Shown here one piece after another: positions 1 to 5,806 of a stretch of 8,471 bases of DNA (positions within the stretch are counted from its first letter, which is position 1; each line of letters opens with the position of its first letter). Location: contig CAKTER010000059.1 of assembly GCA_934552695.1 (NCBI GenBank), forward strand, positions 1 through 8,471, given 5' to 3'. The notes below the pieces were generated by a model. The model saw only the letters and a program-made list of their open reading frames with translations, was not told the DNA's origin and made no database searches. The translations under genes and the position numbers were made by a program. The DNA is from an uncultured Eubacteriales bacterium. GTDB taxonomy: Bacteria > Bacillota > Clostridia > Lachnospirales > Anaerotignaceae.

Positions 1-203
1 CTTTGCCCCTCAAATTCGAGTACAAACAGGATGTTCTGCGGAATGAGCTTTGACAGCGTGGCAACGGTTCTTTCATCGAAGTCCTTTTTCTTCAGCGCCA
101 CAAGCAGGACAAAGAAGCTCCCGGTTTCCACTCCGGCAGGAATGTTGATTTTTGCCGGTGTAATCTCGTTGACGATGTCCTCAATGTCTACAACTTCATC
201 CGC
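1..203 (-). pseudogene. DUF4391 protein fragment (decayed restriction-modification locus), runs off the left edge
   Basis: Reading the minus strand from about 203 down to 1 gives an uninterrupted stretch of about 67 residues. It contains IVNEITPAKINIPAG, SFFVLLVALKKKDFDE and LSKLIPQNILFVLEFEGQ. From memory these match the central part of DUF4391 proteins, where an IVNE(I/L)SP motif is followed by the LKKKDFDE and LSKLIPQ blocks. The first ~40 residues usual for the family, including its own start, are missing. The fragment instead continues the frame of a broken Fic gene directly upstream, just after a TAG at 204-206. DUF4391 genes commonly lie between the methyltransferase and helicase genes of type III-like restriction-modification loci; the function of the protein itself is unknown. 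The junction suggests a deletion that removed the rest of fic and whatever lay between. Whether the fragment's 3' end is intact cannot be seen here. Confidence 0.7.
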
Positions 204-347
204 CTACAAGGTCGAGAATCTACCCGCCGGCAGGGTGTCAAGCACGCCGTTTTCAAACCGTTCTACCGCCTATTTCTTGCTGATGCGCTCTTCTTCCCGG
301 GCAAGATCGGCGGAGCTGGTGACACCAAGTTTATTTTCAAGTGCCAT
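204..347 (-). pseudogene. Fic/DOC-family protein, N-terminal remnant with two in-frame stops
   Basis: An ATG at 347 follows a good ribosome binding site (GGAG at 355-358, 7 bases upstream). The frame begins MALENKLGVTSSADLAREEE and continues RISKK, stop, AVERFENGVLDTLPAG, RFSTL, stop. This is the characteristic N-terminus of a family of bacterial Fic proteins, in which an ENKLG(I/V)T..ELAREEE..SKKKA opening precedes a segment ending in LPAGTF. Stop codons lie at 270-272, where a Lys codon is expected, and at 204-206. The Fic catalytic core with its HPFxxGN(G/D)(G/K)R motif is absent. After about 46 codons the same frame passes into DUF4391 sequence. Intact relatives transfer AMP or related groups to proteins and often act as toxins or modulators; this copy cannot make such a product. 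Confidence 0.68.
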
Positions 348-365
348 AGTGTATCTCCAAAATAA

Positions 366-490
366 TTACTTATCCGCTGCCACGCCGACTTCATCCCGGC
401 GTCTGCTTCGCTAATCTTAAATTTCCAAAGACGACCTATTTTCACAACGGGCCTATTTCTCTTCTCTATCCAGGCGAGTACCGGTTTTCG
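366..490 (-). pseudogene. Excisionase/MerR-like helix-turn-helix protein, truncated and frameshifted
   Basis: The minus strand encodes VLAWIEKRNRPVVKIGRLWK followed by FKISEADAGMKS. This is the recognition helix and wing of small excisionase-type DNA-binding proteins, whose usual form is xxxWIxxxxIPxxKIGRLWKFKxSEVDxW. The first helix and start region are missing: upstream residues (KLHNYSY) do not fit the family. At the end, one missing base explains the loss of the natural C-terminus. In the shifted frame the sequence reads S-G-V-A-A-D-K-stop, with the TAA at 366-368, which is the normal way such proteins finish. The conserved Trp of VDxW is replaced by Gly. The ATG of the fic remnant lies 18 bases downstream, so both were probably one operon. 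Such small proteins often head restriction-modification or mobile-element operons. Confidence 0.6.
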
Positions 491-512
491 ATAGCTATAA
501 TTATGCAATTTA

Positions 513-541
513 AGTATACCAAAGCAAGGTGGATTTATCAA
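513..541 (-). promoter_or_regulatory. Sigma-A-type promoter of the decayed HTH-fic operon
   Basis: On the minus strand TTGATA (536-541) and TATACT (513-518) are separated by exactly 17 bases, and a TG one base upstream of the -10 gives an extended -10 element. It points toward the HTH and fic remnants. It appears intact although the genes behind it are broken. Confidence 0.6.
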
Positions 542-544
542 AGA

Positions 545-688
545 TTATTGCGGGTTTTTAAGGAAAGCAGCGGATAATCTCATACTTCCGAGAAAAGAAC
601 TCTCAATTCTTTTATCATAGAGCCCTCTCAACTCGGCAATTATTCGCTGCATTCGACTTGTAAACCGAATCGTAAAATGGTCAAGCAC
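545..688 (-). CDS. Short unidentified ORF (47 codons) or gene remnant
   Basis: A GTG at 688 (or an ATG at 652) opens a frame ending at TAA 545-547. The GTG version includes TIRFTSRMQRIIAELRGLYD followed by IESSFLGSMRLSAAFLKN. The composition is protein-like, with an amphipathic, charged helix-type stretch, but I do not recognise a family. No convincing Shine-Dalgarno sequence precedes the GTG, and the frame begins in the T-rich tail of the tRNA terminator. It could be the C-terminal end of a larger lost gene, or chance. It sits just upstream of the promoter of the decayed HTH operon. Confidence 0.25.
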   Translation of the reverse strand: MLDHFTIRFTSRMQRIIAELRGLYDKRIESSFLGSMRLSAAFLKNPQ

Positions 689-722
689 AACAAAAGCGCC
701 CGGCCATTGCCAGACGCTTTTC
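686..722 (-). terminator. Intrinsic terminator of the tRNA-Ser transcript
   Basis: On the minus strand a 10-bp stem, AGCGTCTGGC paired with GCCGGGCGCT (two G-U pairs), closes an AATG loop at 695-718. It is followed by TTTTGTTGT and preceded by AAA. It starts about 10 bases after the tRNA 3' end, as expected for a Rho-independent terminator, and also ends any read-through from the polysaccharide operon. Confidence 0.82.
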
Positions 723-727
723 TTCAG

Positions 728-813
728 CGGAGCGGGTGGGATTCGAACCCACGTGACGTTGCCGTCAAACTGATTTCGAGTCAGCCCCGTTATGACCGCT
801 TCGATACCGCTCC
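728..813 (-). tRNA. tRNA-Ser (anticodon CGA)
   Basis: All parts of a class II tRNA can be folded. The acceptor stem GGAGCGG pairs with CCGCTCC, with discriminator G at 728. The D-arm is TCG/CGG. The anticodon stem GCTGA/TCAGT holds the loop CTCGAAA, giving anticodon CGA, which reads UCG. A long variable arm, TGACG-GCAA-CGTCA, is typical of serine. The T-arm is GTGGG-TTCGAAT-CCCAC. No CCA is encoded: the next bases on this strand are CTG, so CCA must be added enzymatically. It has its own promoter and terminator and lies 75 bases behind the YitT gene. Confidence 0.95.
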
Positions 814-821
814 CCAGTGTA

Positions 822-846
822 GTGAAACCCGTTTTCCGAATTTCAC
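822..846 (-). other. Predicted hairpin in the 5' leader of pre-tRNA-Ser
   Basis: GTGAAATTCG pairs with CGGGTTTCAC (10 pairs, two of them G-U) around a GAAAA loop. It begins at or within a base or two of the expected transcription start and ends 8 bases before the mature tRNA. There is no U-run after it, so it is not a terminator. The G-U pairs make it stable only in minus-strand RNA; the plus-strand equivalent has two mismatches. Confidence 0.5.
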
Positions 847-852
847 CAAATT

Positions 853-881
853 AGTATACCACAAATCTTCCCTCGGGGCAA
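853..881 (-). promoter_or_regulatory. Promoter of the tRNA-Ser gene
   Basis: TTGCCC (876-881) and TATACT (853-858) on the minus strand are 17 bases apart, with an extended -10 (TGGTATACT). The expected start near 846-847 gives a leader of about 33 bases. It lies right behind the YitT stop codon, so the tRNA need not depend on operon read-through. Confidence 0.68.
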
Positions 882-888
882 TATCTTT

Positions 889-1758
889 TTACCGATTCTC
901 CAAGGCCTGGAACCCCTCTCCCAGTACCTCCCGCACGTCGGTCAGCATAACAAAGGCCTTGGGATCCGCCTGCCGGACAATCTCCTTTACCAGCGTAATA
1001 TCCTTTTGGGGAAACACACACAGCAACACGTTTTTCTCCTGCCGGGTATACATCCCCTGCCCCCGCAGGGCCGTTACGCCCCGGTCGGCTTGAGACATTA
1101 GCTGTTGTGCAATTTCCTCCGACGAATCGGAAATAATAAACGCCATTTTCGAAACCGAAAAGCCTTCCAAAATCACATTAACACACTTACTGGAGATAAA
1201 TATGGCAATGATGGCATACATGGCTTTTTCGGCGCCAAACACAAAGAACCCCAAACAAATAATAAGGGCGTCGGACGCAAACAACAGCTTGGATACCGGC
1301 CAGCGGGGGTTGACATGGTGCAGCAGCGTCGCCACCAAATCGGTGCCGCCGGTCGTAGCAAAGCCCTTGAGCACCAGCCCCACTCCCACGCCAGACATAA
1401 CGCCGCCGTAAATAGCTGCCAGTGCCAAATCCCCGGTGTAGGTTGGCAGGTACTGGGTGTAGAGGATAGCCACCGAGTAAAACAGGGTCGCAAACACCGT
1501 CCGCCCCAAGGCCCGGGAGCCCAGCATTTTCCAAGCCAGTACAAACAGCGGCGCATTTAAAATCAGGTTGGTCAACGACAGCGGCATCCCCCACCCCAAC
1601 CACTGCTGGGTATAGGTTTTAATAACGATAGCCAAACCGCTGAAGCCCCCCACCACCATTTGGTTGGGGTCGTAAAACATCATCAGCCCGGCAGCCAGCA
1701 GCGTCACGCCCAGCATAATGCTGATATAATCCTTGATACGGTTATTCCATCCGGACAT
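889..1758 (-). CDS. YitT-family membrane protein (DUF161 + DUF2179)
   Basis: A 289-residue integral membrane protein. The N-terminal ~200 residues hold about five to six hydrophobic segments. They carry the two family signatures: PNQMVVGGFSGLAIV (about residues 31-45) and GFATTGGTDLVA (about 132-143). The C-terminal ~80 residues (about 204-284, from MAFIISDSSEEIA to MLTDVREVLGEGF) form the soluble DUF2179 domain usual for YitT proteins. Length is typical. The transported substrate and function of the family are not established. I chose the ATG at 1758 because AAAGGA lies 8 bases upstream. An in-frame ATG at 1767 would overlap the preceding TGA (ATGA) but has no usable spacing to that site. 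It is the last gene of the polysaccharide operon, 5 bases after the TagA-like gene, so it is co-transcribed, but a direct role in glycan assembly is only a guess. Confidence 0.9.
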   Translation of the reverse strand: MSGWNNRIKDYISIMLGVTLLAAGLMMFYDPNQMVVGGFSGLAIVIKTYTQQWLGWGMPLSLTNLILNAPLFVLAWKMLGSRALGRTVFATLFYSVAILYTQYLPTYTGDLALAAIYGGVMSGVGVGLVLKGFATTGGTDLVATLLHHVNPRWPVSKLLFASDALIICLGFFVFGAEKAMYAIIAIFISSKCVNVILEGFSVSKMAFIISDSSEEIAQQLMSQADRGVTALRGQGMYTRQEKNVLLCVFPQKDITLVKEIVRQADPKAFVMLTDVREVLGEGFQALENR

Positions 1759-1763
1759 TTTTC

Positions 1764-2489
1764 TCATCCTTTACTGCGAAGTACCGCAAACACAAACCGA
1801 GGCAACTTGGCCATCCGGAAAATCCGCTTCGGCTGGCTGAGCAGCCGGTACAGCCACTCCAGCCCCAGCTTTTGGAACAGCACCGGCGCCCGCTTTACGT
1901 TCCCGGCCATCACATCAAAGCTGCCGCCAATCCCAATGCACAAAGGCACGTTAATCAGCCGCTGGTTTTCGTAAATCCATTTTTCCTGCTTCGGAGCGCC
2001 CAACCCTACCAGCAACAGGGAGGGCTGCAAATCCCGCAGCTCTTTGATGATTTTTTTCTCTTCCTGGGCATCAAAATACCCGTTGTGAACGCCTGCCACC
2101 TTCAGCCCCGGATGCGTGCGCTCCATTTTCCGGGCCGCCGCCGCCGCCACTCCGGGAGCAGCGCCAAAAAAGTACACGGTCTCATCGGTATACTTCAGCT
2201 TATCCAACAGCCTTTGGGTAAAATCGTATCCGGCCACCCGTTCCGTAATGGGCCGCCTGGTATACTTCGAGGCCCACACCACCCCCACACCGTCGGGCAG
2301 TACCAAATCAGCCCCCCGCAAAATCCCCATCAGGTCCTTATCCCTTTGGGCGTCCATCACAATCTCCGGGTTCGGTGTGCAAATATAGTGGCGGCCGCCT
2401 TCCCGCAGCAGCCGCAATGCTTCCGCCACTGCCTCATCCATCGTTAGGGTATCAAACCCCACTCCCAAAATCTTCGTCCGTTCAGCCAA
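1764..2489 (-). CDS. WecG/TagA/CpsF-family (GT26) glycosyltransferase, probable N-acetylmannosaminyltransferase
   Basis: A 241-residue complete GT26 enzyme. Family enzymes transfer ManNAc or ManNAcA from UDP-sugar onto an undecaprenyl-diphosphate-linked GlcNAc at the inner membrane face. The family blocks are TPNPEIVMDA (38-47), LPDGVGVVWASK (64-75), ERVAGYD (83-89), VGLGAPKQEKWI (about 156-167) and IGGSFDVMAG. Thr38, Asp66 and Arg84 occupy the positions described as functionally important in TagA. The basic, hydrophobic tail (FQKLGLEWLYRLLSQPKRIF onward) corresponds to the C-terminal appendage needed for membrane binding in TagA. The start is a TTG at 2489, supported by AAAGGGGAA about 8 bases upstream. 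It overlaps the end of the csaB fusion by 8 bases, which indicates translational coupling. Beside CsaB the likely job is adding the ManNAc that CsaB pyruvylates; the exact sugar is inferred. Confidence 0.92.
   Translation of the reverse strand: MAERTKILGVGFDTLTMDEAVAEALRLLREGGRHYICTPNPEIVMDAQRDKDLMGILRGADLVLPDGVGVVWASKYTRRPITERVAGYDFTQRLLDKLKYTDETVYFFGAAPGVAAAAARKMERTHPGLKVAGVHNGYFDAQEEKKIIKELRDLQPSLLLVGLGAPKQEKWIYENQRLINVPLCIGIGGSFDVMAGNVKRAPVLFQKLGLEWLYRLLSQPKRIFRMAKLPRFVFAVLRSKG
1767..1772 (-). promoter_or_regulatory. Ribosome binding site deciding the YitT start
   Basis: AAAGGA on the minus strand is 8 bases before the ATG at 1758 but touches the alternative ATG at 1767. The downstream start is therefore preferred. 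Confidence 0.6.
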
Positions 2490-4725
2490 GACGTTCTTCC
2501 CCTTTCAGCAGCCGAATCAGTAACCGGTCGTTTTCCCGGGCTGCCGCTTCCAGCTGTGCCGTTACCGTTTCCAGTTTTTTCACATAGGTCTCCCGCTCCC
2601 GCATCAGCGTTTGGATGCCGGGCAGCACCGCTTCCGGCGAGAAATCCGCCACATCCCCGGCCGAAGGCATGGAAAGCGTTTCCAGATAGTAGGCAATTTT
2701 AGGGTCGTACACAAAGCCCATCAGCGGCACGCACTGCCGAGCAGCAAAAATCAGGGTGTGGAGCCGCATGGAAAGCACCACCTCCATACACCCTATCATA
2801 CCCATGACCTCGTCGGGGGTATACGCCCCATCCAGCAAATACGAGGGCTCCTGCATTCTTTGCTGAATCTCCCGGCTAATCACAGCATCCTGCGGGTTCT
2901 GCATCACAATAAACACAATGGTGCGCCCCGTTTCCCGGGCCACCCGGTCGCACAGCTCGGCAAACTTTTGGGTAAAGGCTTCCTTGTCCTTCCAGTTCCG
3001 CACCGAAACGCCAACCAAGGGCCGATCCAGCGGCACCCCCTGCTCGCCCAGCTTTCTCCGGGCTTCTTCCTGCGAAACGCCTTGCATGGTAAACACCGGG
3101 TCGGCTGTCACAAAGGTTCGGGAGTTCTTCACCCCTATCCGCCGCAGCTCTTGCAGGGAGTTTTCCTCCCGCAGGGTAATCAGGTCGGCTTTTTCCAGCA
3201 CCCAGCGCATAAATTTCCGGTTTCGGAGACGGGATACCGGGCCAATGCCGTTGGCGTAAAGCATCACCTTTTTCCGCAAAATCTTGGCAAACAGGATGAT
3301 ACTAAGATAGTACATAATGGAGCGGGTGCTGGTGGTGTCTTGCAGCAGGCTCCCCCCGCCGGAAACCAACAGGTCGCACTCCCGCACCGCCGCCGTCAGC
3401 CGCCGCAGCCCAAACCGGTACACCGCCTGAATCCCGTAGGCCAGCCGGGTCTCCTGGGGCTGGTTGGAAAGCACCTTCATGTGCAAATCGTCACCGTTTT
3501 GCAAAATTGACCGGCACATGGAAAGCAAAATGGCGTCGTCGCCGGTGTTGTGGAAGCCGTAATAGCCGCTGAGCAAAACCTGGTACTGTCGTTCCTGGTT
3601 TTCAGCATAAGCGCTTTCGTAGGCCGCCAGCGTGTCCCGGGCCATCCGGCTGACGGAGTATTCGTCAAAAATCACTTGCCGGCCGTAAAGCCCCCGCTGC
3701 TCCCGTTCGGCGGGAGAAAGGGCCATGGCCCGGGTAATATCGGTAAACAGCTTTTCCTCGTCGCTGGCCGGACAATCCCGGCAGCAAAAGTTGCTTTCCC
3801 GGGCCAAATCCAGCTTGTCGGGCCCAAACAGGCCAATGTAGCCCTCGTTCCCGGCAATCACCACCGGCTTGCCCCCCGCCATAGCCTCCAGCGCCGCCCG
3901 GCTCACCCCCACAAACAAATCCCCGGCTGCCACCACCCGGTTGATGTCGGTACGGCTCCCGGGCATTAAAATACAGGGATAGCCCAGCCGGGCGTTGACC
4001 GCTTCCGCCTCTGCTTTTAGCTTGTCGTACACATTGCCGCCGCCCGCAATCAGCAGCCGCAGGCCCGGCGCCACCTGCGCCAGCCTCTCCCCGATGTGGA
4101 TGAGCTGCGCCGCTGCCAAGGCCCGGTCCTCGTCCATTCGGCTCACATACGAAATCACCGGGGCCTCCGCCGGAATCCCCAGCTCTGCCTTCAGGTCGGA
4201 AGCGTCCACCGCCGGGGAAAACTTATCGGTATCAATGCCGTTGATGGTTACCGAAATATCCTGCGGGTCAATGTCGTAGTTTTCAATCAGGTACCGGCGA
4301 ATGTCCTGGCTGACGGCCACGCACTTTTGCCCCCAGTTGGTCAAGTACTTTAGCCCCCCACCGGTGTGGAACACCCAATGGGCGCTGGTCACAAAGGTAA
4401 AGCGCATCCGCCGGTGCAAAAGCCCTACCAAAAACCCGGGAATCCGGGCATGGGAATGGACAATATCCACCTGTTCGTCCCGGATAATTTTTTCCAAAAT
4501 CCGCAAAGAGCACAGCATTTTCCCTGCGTTCCGCTGGTTCATGGGCGCATGGTAGCAGCGGATACCCGCCTCCTCCAGCTCCTGTTCGTACACGCCGCCG
4601 TTGGAGGCCACCAAAACCCGGTGCCCCTGCTTTTGTAGCTCCTTGGAAAGCTCCACGATATGGGTCTCGGCCCCGCCGATATTCAGGCCCATGGTGGTCA
4701 TTAAAATGGTATAGGTTCGGCTCAT
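2482..4725 (-). CDS. csaB: GT4 glycosyltransferase-CsaB polysaccharide pyruvyl transferase fusion
   Basis: A 747-residue protein with two complete enzymes. Residues 1 to about 375 are a GT-B fold GT4 glycosyltransferase: MGLNIGGAETHI (12-23), VDIVHSHARIPG (86-97), INGIDTDKFSP (161-171), and LEAMAGGKPVVIAGNEG (279-295). The first Glu of the usual E-x7-E is Val272; Glu280 is kept. Residues about 381-747 are a CsaB-type pyruvyl transferase: YYGFHNTGDDAIL (388-400), LLVSGGGSLLQD (452-463), YANGIGPV (490-497), SMRLHTLIFAA (652-662) and YDPKIAYY (673-680). CsaB moves enolpyruvyl from phosphoenolpyruvate to cell-wall glycan, forming the ketal recognised by SLH domains. CsaB is normally a separate protein of about 360-400 residues, so this is a natural fusion with a short linker (about 370-381). 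The end (about 705-740) looks like a coiled coil. GGAGG 6 bases before the ATG supports the start. It lies 12 bases after a DUF4330 gene and overlaps the TagA-like gene by 8. Confidence 0.93.
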   Translation of the reverse strand: MSRTYTILMTTMGLNIGGAETHIVELSKELQKQGHRVLVASNGGVYEQELEEAGIRCYHAPMNQRNAGKMLCSLRILEKIIRDEQVDIVHSHARIPGFLVGLLHRRMRFTFVTSAHWVFHTGGGLKYLTNWGQKCVAVSQDIRRYLIENYDIDPQDISVTINGIDTDKFSPAVDASDLKAELGIPAEAPVISYVSRMDEDRALAAAQLIHIGERLAQVAPGLRLLIAGGGNVYDKLKAEAEAVNARLGYPCILMPGSRTDINRVVAAGDLFVGVSRAALEAMAGGKPVVIAGNEGYIGLFGPDKLDLARESNFCCRDCPASDEEKLFTDITRAMALSPAEREQRGLYGRQVIFDEYSVSRMARDTLAAYESAYAENQERQYQVLLSGYYGFHNTGDDAILLSMCRSILQNGDDLHMKVLSNQPQETRLAYGIQAVYRFGLRRLTAAVRECDLLVSGGGSLLQDTTSTRSIMYYLSIILFAKILRKKVMLYANGIGPVSRLRNRKFMRWVLEKADLITLREENSLQELRRIGVKNSRTFVTADPVFTMQGVSQEEARRKLGEQGVPLDRPLVGVSVRNWKDKEAFTQKFAELCDRVARETGRTIVFIVMQNPQDAVISREIQQRMQEPSYLLDGAYTPDEVMGMIGCMEVVLSMRLHTLIFAARQCVPLMGFVYDPKIAYYLETLSMPSAGDVADFSPEAVLPGIQTLMRERETYVKKLETVTAQLEAAARENDRLLIRLLKGEERLG

Positions 4726-4737
4726 CCTGCGCCTCCG

Positions 4738-5217
4738 TTACGACTGCCAAATATCTTGAATGCGCCCCTCGGCCTCGAAATACTTGGTGGCAAAATGTTT
4801 CAGCGAATTGCAAACCAGCTCATACGTCCGGTTCACATAGTACGACCCACCGCTTTCCTGGGCCTCGGCCTCTACCGTCAACAGCACATCGTAGCGGTTC
4901 TCCACCGGGGCCAAAACGGCCTCGCCATCGGCGCCCGCCATGGGCTCATAGGCCGGGGAAAGCGCCACTGCCGTCACGGTCCCGATACAGTTGCCCGAGG
5001 TTTTATCGTACAGCTTGTCCCCGGTCTGGATATTGCTTTCGGCAAACTGGCGCACCTTTTGAATCTCGACCGTGTAGGTCACCGCCGTCAGTGTTCCGGT
5101 GTTGGCGGTGGTATCCGCTTTTTTAAACTTATAAACCGCCCCGCCGATGAGGACGACAATGAGCACCAGCACCAGAATGTCCAGCCAGCGCCCCCGTTTT
5201 TTTCCTTTTTGCGCCAT
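4738..5217 (-). CDS. DUF4330-family single-pass membrane protein (second of tandem pair)
   Basis: 159 residues. A basic start (KGKKRGR) is followed by one transmembrane segment at about 12-29 (ILVLVLIVVLIGGAV). The rest is a mostly beta-strand, probably extracytoplasmic domain. The central QTGDKLYDKTSGNCIGTV (about 64-81) fits the DUF4330 pattern of a GD..xD...G..xG.V turn, and LTAVTYTVEIQKV precedes it as the first strand of the domain. Function is unknown. DUF4330 genes recur next to csaB, tagA and O-antigen-ligase-like genes in clostridia, which suggests a role in assembly or export of the wall polymer (inference). The ATG immediately follows the TAA of the other DUF4330 gene (TAAATG), with AGGGGA just upstream, and the csaB fusion begins 12 bases after its stop. 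Two cysteines (77 and 136) could pair if the domain is outside. Confidence 0.8.
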   Translation of the reverse strand: MAQKGKKRGRWLDILVLVLIVVLIGGAVYKFKKADTTANTGTLTAVTYTVEIQKVRQFAESNIQTGDKLYDKTSGNCIGTVTAVALSPAYEPMAGADGEAVLAPVENRYDVLLTVEAEAQESGGSYYVNRTYELVCNSLKHFATKYFEAEGRIQDIWQS

Positions 5218-5802
5218 TTAGTTCCCCTGCCTTTCCACCGTGAGGATGAAGCCCGTCCCGGCATACCCCGGGCCCTTGGCCGCTACCTCCAGCCCGGACC
5301 GCACCAGATACGAGCCGTTCACCCGATACTCGCTCTCGGTCTCCGTCACCTGGGCCTCCAACGTAATAACCACCGTTTCCCGCCCGGGGATCTCGGCTTC
5401 CACCACCCGGCCGTTTTCCACGTCATCCAGAAGCTTTTTGTAAGGCTGGGCTTCCACGGCCACCACATTCCCCATGGCATAATTTTTAATGTTGTCGGTT
5501 ATGGCGTCGCCCACTTGGATTTTTTCGGAAAACCCTTCCGGCAAGTCGGTGAGCTCGATGGTGTACCGCAGAGGTACCGTTTGGGCCGACGCTTCCTTCC
5601 CGCCTAAAAAGTACACCGCAAAGCCAACCCCCAAAATAATCAACAGGATAACAATATCAAAAATCGTTACTCGCAGCGGGCGTTTGCCCATCCTCATCCG
5701 GGCCTTTTCCTCCGGGTCCAGCTGGGGCAGGTTGGTCATGTACTTGCTTTGCAAGGCATCCCGGGCATCTTGCTGGGCTTTTGCGCTTTTCTTCTCTTCC
5801 AT
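5218..5802 (-). CDS. DUF4330-family single-pass membrane protein (first of tandem pair)
   Basis: 194 residues. A charged cytoplasmic N-terminus of about 42 residues (many Lys, Glu, Gln) is followed by one transmembrane helix at about 44-66 (VTIFDIVILLIILGVGFAVY) and then a beta-rich domain. LRYTIELTDLPEGFSEKIQV leads into GDAITDNIKNYAMGNVVAVE (98-117), which lines up with the GDKLYD...IGTV block of the downstream neighbour. Both are therefore distant paralogues of the DUF4330 fold, differing mainly in the longer N-terminal tail here. No cysteines are present. Function is unknown; position inside the glycan operon suggests membrane-associated support of polymer assembly or export. The ATG at 5802 follows AAAGGTG, which lies inside the end of the preceding glycosyltransferase gene, with a 4-base gap after that gene's TGA. 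Confidence 0.78.
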   Translation of the reverse strand: MEEKKSAKAQQDARDALQSKYMTNLPQLDPEEKARMRMGKRPLRVTIFDIVILLIILGVGFAVYFLGGKEASAQTVPLRYTIELTDLPEGFSEKIQVGDAITDNIKNYAMGNVVAVEAQPYKKLLDDVENGRVVEAEIPGRETVVITLEAQVTETESEYRVNGSYLVRSGLEVAAKGPGYAGTGFILTVERQGN

Positions 5803-5806
5803 CTCG

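Noticed and set aside
31..414. Plus-strand open frame of 127 codons
   Set aside because: It lies opposite the Fic and DUF4391 remnants, whose minus-strand reading matches known families. The plus-strand product is Ser/Thr-rich and unlike any family I know.
872..881. Short inverted repeat (CCC-CGA-GGG) after the YitT stop as a possible terminator
   Set aside because: Three base pairs with a 3-base loop and no U-run. It coincides with the tRNA -35 region, so the operon probably reads through to the terminator behind the tRNA.
2611..3510. Long plus-strand open frame (299 codons) opposite the csaB fusion
   Set aside because: It is a His/Pro/Gln-rich shadow produced by GC-rich third positions of the real minus-strand gene. 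No plausible motifs or ribosome binding site are seen.
4756..5607. Plus-strand open frame of 283 codons across both DUF4330 genes
   Set aside because: It spans two genes and their junction on the other strand, with His/Arg/Pro-rich shadow composition.
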